NCBI GenBank assembly: GCA_937944885.1
Contig: CALFBB010000023.1
Span: forward strand, 1-64,000
Length of the DNA stretch: 64,000 nucleotides
From: an uncultured cyanobacterium
Lineage (GTDB): Bacteria > Cyanobacteriota > Cyanobacteriia > Thermostichales > Thermostichaceae
Reading direction: 5' to 3'
Numbering within the stretch: the stretch's first letter is position 1; each line of letters opens with the position of its first letter. Positions 1 through 8,526 of this stretch are shown here, piece after piece. The translations under genes were made by a program, and so were the position numbers. A model generated the notes under the pieces. The model worked only from the letters and a program-made list of their open reading frames with translations, was not told the DNA's origin and ran no database searches.

Positions 1-1
1 G

Positions 2-64
2 CTAGAACCTCACACGGTCCGTATTCAGGGTCTGTTTTACGCCCGCTTGGCAGAGGATGCCTAA
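2..64 (+). CDS. C-terminal end of an unidentified protein (cut by window edge)
   Basis: One plus-strand frame is open from the window edge to a TAA at 62-64 and gives the residues LEPHTVRIQGLFYARLAEDA. The composition looks like genuine protein, with no low-complexity or stop-rich character, so this is probably the tail of a gene starting left of the window. Twenty residues are too few for me to name a family. No clear intrinsic terminator follows. Confidence 0.5.
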   Translation, partial: LEPHTVRIQGLFYARLAEDA

Positions 65-508
65 TTCCTACCTCGCCTAGGTTGAGGGTAGCCGCTGCGC
101 ATTCTACGAAGGGACGGGAAGGGTTATTGGCTAGTTAGCGGCGGAGGGGGTATAGTTGTTGCAGTCAAGTACGGCACTATTGCCCACCAGACCAAAACTC
201 TGGGCATCTGGGTAGATCTAAGACCTCCTTGGCAAGGTACAACTGAACCTGCAAGTCCTGGCATCACCCGATTTATAAAATTTATAAACCTAGGGAACAG
301 GCCAAGGGTTGGCATGAACACTTTCAACCCAAAACCCACAGGCAGAAATGACCTGGGGTGCTGCAAAGGCAAAAGTTCCTAGCAGTAGGCGAGAGCGCCG
401 CCTCCCTCTCTGGCAACAGGATTGGGAAGCTGGGGTTTAATCGCGAAGCCATAAATCGCTAGTTGCGTTCACAAGGGACAACCAGGAAATAGATCTTGAC
501 TACTCTAA
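65..508. other. Intergenic stretch, no supported gene
   Basis: Both strands have open stretches here (for example the minus strand around 124-372), but none has a convincing start, ribosome binding site or recognisable composition. A short stem (AGGCG/CGCCT) lies near 387-403. I see no tRNA, repeat or mobile-element end. Confidence 0.5.
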
Positions 509-541
509 TATGGGCTGGGATCCCAAAGATCTCGGCCCATA
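509..541 (+). promoter_or_regulatory. Strong hairpin in the leader of the methyltransferase gene
   Basis: The arms 509-522 and 528-541 pair over 14 consecutive positions in RNA (12 Watson-Crick plus two G-U) around a 5-nt loop CCAAA. No T-run follows, so it is not a classical rho-independent terminator for plus-strand transcripts. It sits 42 bp before the chosen start codon of the next gene, which suits a leader structure affecting transcript stability or translation. The central GGGATCCC is one of the genome-wide palindromes, which may partly explain its origin. Confidence 0.5.
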
Positions 542-583
542 CTTGTGTTGCAGGGCAGTTTGGAGGAACAGGAGCGAACAGCC

Positions 584-1387
584 ATGGTGCAATCCCAGAG
601 CATCTGTTTTGATCGAGCGGCGAGCTTTTACGATGCCACCCGTGGCTTTCCCGCCGGTGTGGATGAGGAAATTGCCGATGCAATTGTGGCTGCGGTGGGG
701 GCTACTCCAGCTACTCACTTTCTGGAGGTGGGGGTTGGGACAGGGCGCATTGCTTTGCCTCTGATCTGTCGCGGTTATTCCTATGTCGGTATTGATATTT
801 CTGAACAGATGTTGGCCCAGTTGCGGCGCAAGTTACGGGAAAGACTGGGCCAGATCCCGCCGCAGGTGTCTATTCAGGTTGCTGATGCAACCGCCTTACC
901 CTTGCCGGAGGGATGCGTGGATGTGGCAATGACGGTGCATGTGCTGCATTTGATTCGGGAGTGGCAGCAGGTGATCGGGGAGATTCGGCGAGTTTTGAAA
1001 CCGGGCGGGGTCTATCTCTACGGCTATGGGGATCGGGTGATCAGTGCTCGCGGTGAGTTTGAGCCCCGCTGGACAGCGATTTTGGCGGCACTGGGCTTTC
1101 AACCGCAAAGGGTGGGGGCCAGTAGCGAGCAGGTGGAGCAATATCTGCAAGCCCAAGGGGCACACCTAGAACGGATGGTAGCTGCAGAATGGCAGACTGC
1201 TATCACTGCTCAGGCGCTTTTTGAGCTCTATGCCCAGCGCTCCTACAGTGCCTCTTGGCAGATCCCGGAGGAGATCTTCGCAGTTGCTCTGCGGCAATTT
1301 CAGGAGTGGTTTCGCGATACCTATCCTGACCCGCAGATCACTTTGCTAGGGGAAAGCGAATTTCAGATGCTACTGGCCCGTTGGTAG
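584..1387 (+). CDS. Class I SAM-dependent methyltransferase
   Basis: The 267-residue product has the Rossmann-fold methyltransferase core: motif I FLEVGVGTG at about residues 46-54, an acidic end of strand 2 (GIDIS) and a later region VLKPGGVYLYGYG typical of the UbiE/Methyltransf_11 group. It would transfer a methyl group from S-adenosylmethionine to a small molecule; the substrate cannot be read from sequence. I chose the ATG at 584, preceded by GGAGG and AGGAG, over an in-frame GTG at 545. A strong hairpin lies upstream and purE converges 10 bp downstream. Confident of the family, not of the substrate. Confidence 0.85.
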   Translation: MVQSQSICFDRAASFYDATRGFPAGVDEEIADAIVAAVGATPATHFLEVGVGTGRIALPLICRGYSYVGIDISEQMLAQLRRKLRERLGQIPPQVSIQVADATALPLPEGCVDVAMTVHVLHLIREWQQVIGEIRRVLKPGGVYLYGYGDRVISARGEFEPRWTAILAALGFQPQRVGASSEQVEQYLQAQGAHLERMVAAEWQTAITAQALFELYAQRSYSASWQIPEEIFAVALRQFQEWFRDTYPDPQITLLGESEFQMLLARW

Positions 1388-1397
1388 GGATCCCTTT

Positions 1398-1922
1398 TCA
1401 CCGGTTGGCCAGATAGTTTTTCCAACCTTGAGCTTGCAACTGCTCATTTTTCTCTTCTACCGCTTGCTTCAGGCTTTGCCGGTAGGCGATCACCTGCTGC
1501 AGGAGATTGGGATCCCCGCAGGCCAAAATCTGCACCGCCAGTAACCCGGCATTGTGGCCGTTGCCGATGGCAACCGTGGCCACCGGGATCCCCGCCGGCA
1601 TTTGCACAATCGAGTAGAGCGAATCCAAACCCTGCAGGTGTTTGCCGGCCACCGGTACGCCAATTACCGGTAGAGGCGTTAAGGCAGCCACCATTCCCGG
1701 TAGATGGGCTGCCCCTCCGGCGCCGGCGATGATCACGCGGATCCCTTGGGTATGGGCGGAGCGGGCAAACTCCACCATGGCTTCTGGGGTGCGGTGAGCG
1801 CTGAGAACCTGGATTTGATAGGGGATCCCAAACTGTTCACACACTTGGGCGGCAGGGGCCATTGTCGGCAGGTCCGAATCGCTGCCCATGACAACGGCAA
1901 TCAAGGGGGGAGAGGGTTCCAT
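1398..1922 (-). CDS. purE: N5-carboxyaminoimidazole ribonucleotide mutase PurE
   Basis: PurE converts N5-CAIR to CAIR in de novo purine synthesis in the cytoplasm. The 174-residue protein shows the family signatures GSDSDLPTM near the N-terminus, SAHRTP at about residues 42-47, and the glycine-rich [10 protein letters not shown] loop. Length is normal for a class I PurE. Its start overlaps the end of tsaC by 22 nt, so it is probably translated by coupling in a three-gene operon (YihY-like, tsaC, purE). purK is not in this window. Confidence 0.96.
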   Translation of the reverse strand: MEPSPPLIAVVMGSDSDLPTMAPAAQVCEQFGIPYQIQVLSAHRTPEAMVEFARSAHTQGIRVIIAGAGGAAHLPGMVAALTPLPVIGVPVAGKHLQGLDSLYSIVQMPAGIPVATVAIGNGHNAGLLAVQILACGDPNLLQQVIAYRQSLKQAVEEKNEQLQAQGWKNYLANR

Positions 1923-2998
1923 GGTCTACTGGCCCGTTGCAGCCGATCCATCATCGCATGACCCAGTCCCTGCTGCAGCGGTGGTGGCTCCGCCAAAAGT
2001 AAAGTGGCGGCCCCTTCATCCAGACGACGCAAACTGGCAAACAGGGAAGAGGCGGCCAGGCTGGGATCCGGATCTAGCACTTCCAGGTGCAGGGTAGCGG
2101 CAGGGAAATGGGGTTGTAGGTGCTGCAGCAGCTTTTCGGGTTCACGGCTAAACCCTAGGATTCCCACCCGCGCATGTCCTAAACTCTGGCTTTGAATCTG
2201 CTGCCAATCGGCCGGTTGCAGCTGGAAAATCCCACGTGGCAAGAGCAATAAGGGTTTGCTCGGGGCATAATGGCTACTCAGTTGCCCGGGAGATTCTCGG
2301 GGGTGGGCAGAAGAACCGGTCGATTCAGCTGGCAACCGGATCCGTAAACCCAGGTGAGCCTCTAAAGTCTCTAACGGGATCCCTCCCGGTCGCAACAGGG
2401 TGGGGATCCCCTCTGGGCTGAGCTTGAGCACCGTAGACTCTACCCCCACCGCGCAGGGACCCCCATCTAAAATGTAGGGGATCCGCCCCGACAACTCGGC
2501 ATACACTGCCCGAGCAGAAGTGGGGCTGATGCGCCCAAAGCGATTGGCACTGGGGGCGGCCAGAGGCATTTGTAGCGCTTGCAACAGCGCTTGTGCTACC
2601 GGATGGGCAGGTACCCGCAGCGCCACCGTCGGCAAGCCACTGCTGACCAAATCCGGTACTAGCGTCGATTTGGGCAGGACCAATGTCAGGGGGCCGGGCC
2701 AAAAGGTATTCGTCAAAGTAGCCAACCGTTCCTGAGCCACAGGGGTAAAAGCGGAAAGATCCAGCAGCCATCCCTGCAGGGTTTCTAAAGGGATCCCGGC
2801 AGCCAGATGCAGGATTAAAGGATTGAAGCGGGGCCGCTCTTTGACGGCAAAGATCTGGGTAACGGCCGCCTCATCTAAGCCATTTCCCGCCAGACCGTAC
2901 ACCGTTTCAGTGGGTATTGCCACCAACTGTCCTTGGCGCAGCGCTTCTGCTGCCCGTTCAATCTGCCGGGGGCTGGGGGAAAGGATCTGGGTTTGCAT
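1901..2998 (-). CDS. tsaC: L-threonylcarbamoyladenylate synthase (Sua5/TsaC family)
   Basis: This enzyme makes threonylcarbamoyl-AMP from threonine, bicarbonate and ATP, the first step of t6A formation at position 37 of ANN-decoding tRNAs. The N-terminal about 210 residues form the YrdC domain ([12 protein letters not shown], then [12 protein letters not shown], and [11 protein letters not shown]). A C-terminal extension makes it the longer Sua5-type form (365 residues). The start ATG overlaps the stop of the upstream gene as TAATG, and its 3' end overlaps purE, so the three genes look translationally coupled. Confidence 0.94.
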   Translation of the reverse strand: MQTQILSPSPRQIERAAEALRQGQLVAIPTETVYGLAGNGLDEAAVTQIFAVKERPRFNPLILHLAAGIPLETLQGWLLDLSAFTPVAQERLATLTNTFWPGPLTLVLPKSTLVPDLVSSGLPTVALRVPAHPVAQALLQALQMPLAAPSANRFGRISPTSARAVYAELSGRIPYILDGGPCAVGVESTVLKLSPEGIPTLLRPGGIPLETLEAHLGLRIRLPAESTGSSAHPRESPGQLSSHYAPSKPLLLLPRGIFQLQPADWQQIQSQSLGHARVGILGFSREPEKLLQHLQPHFPAATLHLEVLDPDPSLAASSLFASLRRLDEGAATLLLAEPPPLQQGLGHAMMDRLQRASRPWNPLPP

Positions 2999-3963
2999 TA
3001 TTGCTGCTGTTGTTCATGAATCAATTGTCGGGCTTGGAAGAGGGCAATGTTGATCTGATCCCCAAAGAGCAAAGCCAAGGAAGTGAGCCAAACCCAAAGC
3101 AGCAGAATGATCACAGCACCGACGGTGCCATAGGCTTGGTTAAACTGACCCAAATGCTCCACATAAAACCGCAACCCCCCTGAGGCCACCACCCACAAGA
3201 CACTGGCAACAATCGCTCCTGGAAAAATCGGCATTTGGCGTCGCCGCAAACTGGGACCAAAACGGTAGAGCACCCAGCAGGAGACGACGATCAACCCCAA
3301 GGAAATGGGCAAAGTCAGCAACCCCCAGAGGTGGAGCCAAATTTCCCGCAAGGGATCCAAACGGGTCGGGCCAGCCACCCCTTCCGGCAGGGCACCCGTC
3401 TGCAGAGCCAAAAGACGGAGAAAACTGGCGCTAAACAAGAAGATCAAACTGGCTAAACCTGTTAAACCCAGGGTGGCCAACATCCACACCAGCGAGATCA
3501 CCTTGCGCTTCCAAAACGGTCGGCGCATATCCGGCGGGATTTCATGACTCAGATCCAAGGCGGTCATCACCGCCCCCAAGGCCCCAGAAGCAGCCCAGAG
3601 AGTACCTAAGAAGCTCAGAGAGAGCAAACCGCGGTTTTTCCCAAAGCTAATGTCCCGCACATAGCGATCCAAAATCGCCAGAGCCTCCTGCGGAGCAAAC
3701 TGGCTTAACCTGGACATCAACCCTTGAAAGGTTTCTTCAGGGGATCCGGCAAACAACCCGACAGCGGTCAGAAGGGTGAGAATAAACGGAAACAGGGCCA
3801 ACATGGAGTTGTAGGCCATTTCAGAGGCCAGCCCAAACAGACGGTAGCGCATGGCATTTTCCCAGGCCAGCCGCAGCGTCAGTACTACCAGCCGCCAATT
3901 GGGAAGCCGTTGCCACCCAGCAGGTAGAAGCCGCAGCTGACTCCAGCGATCGATCAGACCCAT
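2998..3963 (-). CDS. YihY/BrkB family integral membrane protein
   Basis: The roughly 320-residue protein has about six hydrophobic segments and the typical YihY/UPF0761 layout: an early EMAYNSMLALFPFILTLL segment, a central SGALGAVMTALD stretch and a C-terminal GTVGAVIILLLWVW segment. The family was once annotated as ribonuclease BN, which was an error; it is now regarded as an inner-membrane protein of unclear function. I prefer the ATG at 3963; an in-frame GTG at 3978 is possible and neither has a good ribosome binding site. Its stop overlaps the tsaC start. Confidence 0.85.
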   Translation of the reverse strand: MGLIDRWSQLRLLPAGWQRLPNWRLVVLTLRLAWENAMRYRLFGLASEMAYNSMLALFPFILTLLTAVGLFAGSPEETFQGLMSRLSQFAPQEALAILDRYVRDISFGKNRGLLSLSFLGTLWAASGALGAVMTALDLSHEIPPDMRRPFWKRKVISLVWMLATLGLTGLASLIFLFSASFLRLLALQTGALPEGVAGPTRLDPLREIWLHLWGLLTLPISLGLIVVSCWVLYRFGPSLRRRQMPIFPGAIVASVLWVVASGGLRFYVEHLGQFNQAYGTVGAVIILLLWVWLTSLALLFGDQINIALFQARQLIHEQQQQ

Positions 3964-4178
3964 GACCCGGCGCAGCACACGCTTTGAGCTTAGCAGCCAT
4001 GATTGTTACTCAACCGACTGTTTTTTTCCGCAGTTTTTTGCAGCCGTACCGACTACGGTCTGGGCCGAAGCATTCAAGGCCTCAGAAAAATACTTAACCC
4101 TGCTACTTGACCCTGCCCAGCCTCGACATCCAGGGATCCCTTCTAAGTCGCCCTCCCAAGGGATCTGCCTCACCTTGG

Positions 4179-5624
4179 CTAGCCCTCCAACTCCAGCGCC
4201 AATACATCCGTCAGCACCCGACGGGTATTTTCCCGAAACTCCGTTACACTGACACGCCCTAGCAAATACACCGCCAGCAACATCACCCCTGCCTCTACTC
4301 CAAACACAGTGGCATAAGTCAGCACCGGCGAGCCGGGGAAGAGCATCCGCCCCACATCCAGCAAAGTACCCCCAATCAGAGTGGAAAGAGCCTGCGACAT
4401 CGCCTGTGAGAGGCCCCAAGCGCCGATAAAAGTCCCCGCTGTTTCGGCTGCCGTCAAATCCAGCATCAGGCTGATGGCGCCATTGGTGGTGATCCCGGAA
4501 GCCAGCCCAAACAGAATCATACACAGTTGCAGCAGCAGCGGATTGCCCGTGAACCCTGACAAAATCGTCAACAGAAAGGATGCTGCTACCAACAAACAGC
4601 CAAGGCGTGCTGTCTTTTGTTTACCCAACTGCGGCACAATTAAAAATCCTGTCAGCATGATCCCGGCCAAAATGCCCAGGCTCCAGAAGGCATTCAGCTG
4701 AGTGGTTTGGGCCACAGTCATACCAAATACATCGCCACCATAGGGTTCCAACACCGGCTGCTGAATGAACAAGCCCATGGTCATCAGGGCCAAGAAACTA
4801 AAAAAGATCAGGGTTTGGCGGCTGGCGGTCAAGACTTTGATCGCAGTGCCCAGCGTGATCTGATCTTCTCGTCCGGCCAAGGTGGAACGGGATCCGTAGC
4901 GGGAGTAGCGCTTTTCCACCCCCCAAGTAGCCACCCAAGCCAGCAGGATCACCACCGCCGGGATTACCAGAAAGAGCTGATTGATCGTGCTGCGCAGATT
5001 ATCAGGGGTGAGACCCCGTAGCAGAAAGGCCGACGCAATCGCCCCACCGGCAATGCCCACCATCAACATTGACCAGACAATCCCCACCAATTTGGAGCGA
5101 TTGTCTTCATCCGACACATCCACCAGTAGAGCCGCAAAGGGAGTGGAGCAAGCACTCACACAAAGGCCGTAGAGGGCAAACATCAAAGAGGTCAGACCCA
5201 TCCAGCCGTAAGTGGCCCAAGACCATCCTGATGAGGCAAAGCTATCTCCCAGGCCCCACACCACCTGTACTGCCAGAAAGATGCAAATCGTAAACAACAC
5301 CGCCCCTAGCCGGACATAGCCGGTGCGATGCAGGCCAAACAGAGGCTTGGCATCCGACAGTTGCCCAAACCAAACACGGGCAGGAGAGACAAATTGGTAC
5401 ATAGCCAGGGATCCCCCTACCACCGTTGCCGGAATGGCTAACAGATCCGCGTCGATCATGACCCGGTTCAATACCCCCAAGGTGAGCAAGGACATCATGC
5501 CCAGGCCCATTTGGAACAGGCCCAAGCGAAACATGGTGTGTAGCGGCAGGGGCAAAGGTTGAGAGTGTACCTGAGGCTCGGCAGAAGCAGCAGACGAAAT
5601 CAGTTGAGGAGCCGTGTCAGACAT
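4179..5624 (-). CDS. PucC/BCD-family MFS transporter (pigment-protein assembly)
   Basis: The 481-residue protein has about twelve membrane segments and matches the PUCC (bacteriochlorophyll delivery) branch of the major facilitator superfamily: the N-terminal MFRLGLFQMGLGMMSLLTLG stretch and the first intracellular loop with R..FGQLSDAKPLFG and HRTGYVRLG. In phototrophs these proteins are associated with light-harvesting or chlorophyll-binding protein assembly; cyanobacterial members are thought to handle chlorophyll in the thylakoid. The first 30 residues are a Ser/Ala/Pro-rich cytoplasmic tail. I chose ATG 5624; a TTG at 5633 is in frame. No clear Shine-Dalgarno is visible. Confidence 0.85.
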   Translation of the reverse strand: MSDTAPQLISSAASAEPQVHSQPLPLPLHTMFRLGLFQMGLGMMSLLTLGVLNRVMIDADLLAIPATVVGGSLAMYQFVSPARVWFGQLSDAKPLFGLHRTGYVRLGAVLFTICIFLAVQVVWGLGDSFASSGWSWATYGWMGLTSLMFALYGLCVSACSTPFAALLVDVSDEDNRSKLVGIVWSMLMVGIAGGAIASAFLLRGLTPDNLRSTINQLFLVIPAVVILLAWVATWGVEKRYSRYGSRSTLAGREDQITLGTAIKVLTASRQTLIFFSFLALMTMGLFIQQPVLEPYGGDVFGMTVAQTTQLNAFWSLGILAGIMLTGFLIVPQLGKQKTARLGCLLVAASFLLTILSGFTGNPLLLQLCMILFGLASGITTNGAISLMLDLTAAETAGTFIGAWGLSQAMSQALSTLIGGTLLDVGRMLFPGSPVLTYATVFGVEAGVMLLAVYLLGRVSVTEFRENTRRVLTDVLALELEG

Positions 5625-5939
5625 GATCTGCAAGGGGAGCTACAGTTTCTCATACTAGCCCACCCGGATTGGGATCCTGCCCAACCGCTAAGCCGGGGAT
5701 GCCGTTACCAGAAGCGAAACCACCACTATGTCCCCCTTTTTCCGAATTAGCGTCAGGGGATAGCCCGGAACGGGCGAAGCACCGCGACGGATTTCGGTAG
5801 AGAGAGTCTTTGCCGCAGTGCCGCCGTTGCCGGACGAGCTAGCCACAGGTAGAGCAGTTACGCAGGTTTGAAACACCAGAGCCTAGTTCCCCTAAGTTGG
5901 TACCAAGTTGGTGCCACAGCCCGGAGATCTTAGCCAGAG
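5625..5939. other. Intergenic region between PucC-type gene and pseudopilin cluster
   Basis: About 315 bp. A 62-codon minus-strand frame (5688-5876) starting with GTG exists, but it has no recognisable domain and only a weak AGG upstream, so I do not call it. The minus-strand promoter of the PucC-type gene should lie here; I cannot point to convincing boxes. Confidence 0.4.
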
Positions 5940-6491
5940 CTACTCGCCCTCTGACGCATCCTCCACACTTGCACAATCGGGGTTATTGTCTTTGCGGATG
6001 CTACCCAAGAGGGTGCTGACCACCACACAGCGATTCTCCCCTCGGGAATAGGTACTGCTCACAACAAACCTCCCTAGACGGCGGGCCCGACCCTCTGAAT
6101 CAAAAACAGCCCTCCCACCGGCAAAGTTATTGGTCACTGTCACATAATTGTTAAGTCGAACCCGCTGACAGGGAAGAGGCTCATCGCACAGCCCCTCCTC
6201 ATCCTGAATCAACAGTGTGGGCACATTTGGATCCAAGTTATCCACTTCAACCACCCAGGCTCTCCCCTGCAGAGAAGCCCTGGCATTGCTGCGGGCAGTA
6301 CGCAAAGCCCGCTCAACCCGGTTTTGGGCATCATCGAGCTGGATGCGCGCCCAGAGGTTGATCCCGGAAGGAATAATCGAGATAGCAGCCAAAATACCAA
6401 CAATCACAATAACCGCCAAAACCTCCAGCAGGGTAAAGCCCCTGCCTGGATGAGCACCCCTTGGGCCAGATACTTGCATTGCCTGAAACAT
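5940..6491 (-). CDS. Type IV pilin-like pseudopilin (GspH-like), last gene of hps cluster
   Basis: The 183-residue protein has a class III prepilin signal: a short basic leader followed by GRGFTLLEVLAVIVIVGILAAIS, with cleavage expected after the glycine and a glutamate at position 5 of the mature helix. The rest is a small soluble domain with paired cysteines (CDEPLPC, and CVVVS). The ATG at 6491 has TAGGGGA about 8 nt upstream, so I prefer it to a longer frame overlapping hpsC. It is the fourth gene of the hps operon and probably corresponds to the third pseudopilin (HpsD position) of the Nostoc locus; that equivalence is inferred from gene order only. Confidence 0.83.
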   Translation of the reverse strand: MFQAMQVSGPRGAHPGRGFTLLEVLAVIVIVGILAAISIIPSGINLWARIQLDDAQNRVERALRTARSNARASLQGRAWVVEVDNLDPNVPTLLIQDEEGLCDEPLPCQRVRLNNYVTVTNNFAGGRAVFDSEGRARRLGRFVVSSTYSRGENRCVVVSTLLGSIRKDNNPDCASVEDASEGE

Positions 6492-6516
6492 ATCGTCCCC
6501 TACGCTTGCTGGTTCT

Positions 6517-7608
6517 CTAGGCTCGACGATTAACCGCACCACGGGATAGAACGCGGGTTTGCATCGTGGTCAGGTAACGGGAAACCTGCTCATCGTCAAT
6601 ATCGGTGTCACCTGAAATGTATCTTCTGAACAAGCCCGGGTTGGAGCGCTCCATTGCCGTTGCTGTAATATTGATCAGGACATCTTGAGGCAAGTTCGCA
6701 GCAGCTTCCCGACGCACACAGACATAGAAGCCCAAGTCATTTTGGTTAGTCTCCAGACCACCAAAGATAACCCCCTCCGGCCTGCCGCCACCGAAGGCAT
6801 ACCCTGGCGGGCAATCAGGAGCCACCTGCGGCCTGTTGTTGCGGCTGCTGAAGATGTTGGAGACAAGGGTAGTGAGCCTGGGTCCATCTCTTCGAGTGGC
6901 AATGGGCGTTTGTCTATCCGGCTCCCGAGGCCAAGCCAAGAAACCAGCTTGAAACGGATCCGGATCCTCTGCAAAAAATTCGCTACGCTCAGTACAGTCT
7001 TCATTAAAAGGTTGCAACTCAAAACGGGCAATACGAGCATTGCCCTCCCAGGGGATGGTTGAGCCATCGGCCAAGTTACCGGCATTGTTGTAGTTGCGCT
7101 GCAAGTAATAGACCACCAAGCTATACACGTTGCGACGGCTACGGATATTTTCCCAGTCTTCTTCATGAATGCGAGGCGGGCGTTCCTCCCTGAGCGTAAC
7201 ACGGCCCTCGCGAATCTCCTGGAGAGTTGGGTTACCAGCATAACAACGCTGGGGTATCGGCCTCAGCCGCCAAAAGGCCACCACCGGAATACTGCCTTCC
7301 GGACGGCGAATCCAGCCGGGCTCGTAAAGCCTTTGAATGAGATCCGGGATCCCATCGCCATTGGGCTGTTCGGCATCGTTATAGATGTAGAGAGCTTCTG
7401 CCAGGTCTTGCTGAATATACTCCAGCGCCTGGGTCAGCTCCGCTTGCACCTGGGTGCGGCCTGTCTCTTCCCGATCCACCCGCATGGTCTCGATGACAAT
7501 GCTGCCGGTAGCCAAGAGGAATATCGAGGCCATAAGAGCAGCCACCAGCAACTCGATCAAGGTAAAACCCCAACCGCGGCTCATCCGCTTGTGAAAGACT
7601 CTTGGCAT
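6517..7608 (-). CDS. hpsC: Pseudopilin HpsC (PilW-like)
   Basis: The 363-residue protein starts with a prepilin leader and SRGWGFTLIELLVAALMASIFLLATG, giving cleavage between G and F and the conserved Glu5. A short coiled region (QAELTQALEYIQQDLAEALYIYN) follows, as in PilW-type minor pilins, and then a large soluble domain. HpsC is known from the hormogonium polysaccharide locus of filamentous cyanobacteria, where hps pseudopilins are required for gliding and polysaccharide release. Here it follows hpsB by 59 bp on the same strand. Naming rests on size, fold type and position. Confidence 0.83.
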   Translation of the reverse strand: MPRVFHKRMSRGWGFTLIELLVAALMASIFLLATGSIVIETMRVDREETGRTQVQAELTQALEYIQQDLAEALYIYNDAEQPNGDGIPDLIQRLYEPGWIRRPEGSIPVVAFWRLRPIPQRCYAGNPTLQEIREGRVTLREERPPRIHEEDWENIRSRRNVYSLVVYYLQRNYNNAGNLADGSTIPWEGNARIARFELQPFNEDCTERSEFFAEDPDPFQAGFLAWPREPDRQTPIATRRDGPRLTTLVSNIFSSRNNRPQVAPDCPPGYAFGGGRPEGVIFGGLETNQNDLGFYVCVRREAAANLPQDVLINITATAMERSNPGLFRRYISGDTDIDDEQVSRYLTTMQTRVLSRGAVNRRA

Positions 7609-7667
7609 AGAGGAGCACCCCTGTCTTGTGTCGGCAAAGAAAGGCTTGAACTGTCGCTGAGGAATCT

Positions 7668-8438
7668 CTAAGGACTCTCTATCGGGCTAGGCAGAGGAAG
7701 AGGAAAGGCATCACAATTGCCGGTTGGGTTTTGCACCGTCGCCAAAATGCTGCGACACACATCTCCCAAATTAGCCGCCAGGTTGATCTCCACCAACGAA
7801 CCGGCCATAGGGAATAGCCATACATCGGCATTGGCCAAGTTCTGATTGGCAGAAACAAGCTCGGTTCTTAAGCCTGGCAGAGCCTGACGGCTATCCTTGT
7901 CAAACGAGAAGCGATGGTAAACCCGTACCCCCATCCTAAAAGAGCAAGGTACGCCTTCAATCACGGCATTGTTGCGGCTATCGATGCAATCTGAGCCGGC
8001 CGTGCGGAAGCTCTGAATAACGTACTCTTCCGGGTTGCGACCCGGCAACTGAATTTCGGCAACCCGAACCGAGTAGTTGTTGGCACCGCTATCCATATTC
8101 TCTGGCGGCGGAGTGTTCTCCAGAGGGTTCTCCCCCACCCTAGGGAGACGATCCTCCAGTAGTTCTGCCCGCAGAATCGGGTCAGCGTAAGCGGCGGGAT
8201 TGGGAGCAACCTCCAGATCCACAATCGTGCGCACCCGATCCACCTCATCCTGGACCAGTCGCTCCGCCACTTCCACCCGCTCCGACATAGCCCGCCGATA
8301 GGCAATCAAGGTGAGAGCAGGCGCAAGGGCGGCCATGGCAATGGCCACAATGATCACCGAGGCCAACACCTCAATCAGGGAGAACCCCTCAGACTGCCAC
8401 TGGCGGTGTAAACGTTGCCAACCGATTTGCCGAGCCAT
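7668..8438 (-). CDS. hpsB: Pseudopilin HpsB
   Basis: The 256-residue product has the prepilin motif QSEGFSLIEVLASVIIVAIAMAALAP preceded by a short basic leader, as expected for PilV/HpsB-type minor pilins cleaved by PilD. A soluble domain with paired cysteines follows. The ATG at 8438 (MARQIGW) has AAAGGAGA upstream and is a better start than an in-frame upstream codon at 8468. It lies 88 bp downstream of hpsA and 59 bp upstream of hpsC, reproducing the hpsA-B-C order of filamentous cyanobacteria. Confidence 0.84.
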   Translation of the reverse strand: MARQIGWQRLHRQWQSEGFSLIEVLASVIIVAIAMAALAPALTLIAYRRAMSERVEVAERLVQDEVDRVRTIVDLEVAPNPAAYADPILRAELLEDRLPRVGENPLENTPPPENMDSGANNYSVRVAEIQLPGRNPEEYVIQSFRTAGSDCIDSRNNAVIEGVPCSFRMGVRVYHRFSFDKDSRQALPGLRTELVSANQNLANADVWLFPMAGSLVEINLAANLGDVCRSILATVQNPTGNCDAFPLPLPSPIESP

Positions 8439-8526
8439 TGCCAACTCTCCTTTGACCCAAAAAACCAAGCCCGCACCTTTACCCTGACTTTACCCAAAAG
8501 GTATCGGATCCCTATCGCAGGGAGGG

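Noticed and set aside
5688-5876. A 62-codon minus-strand frame starting with GTG
   Set aside because: No recognisable domain, weak upstream AGG and ordinary chance length for GC-rich DNA.
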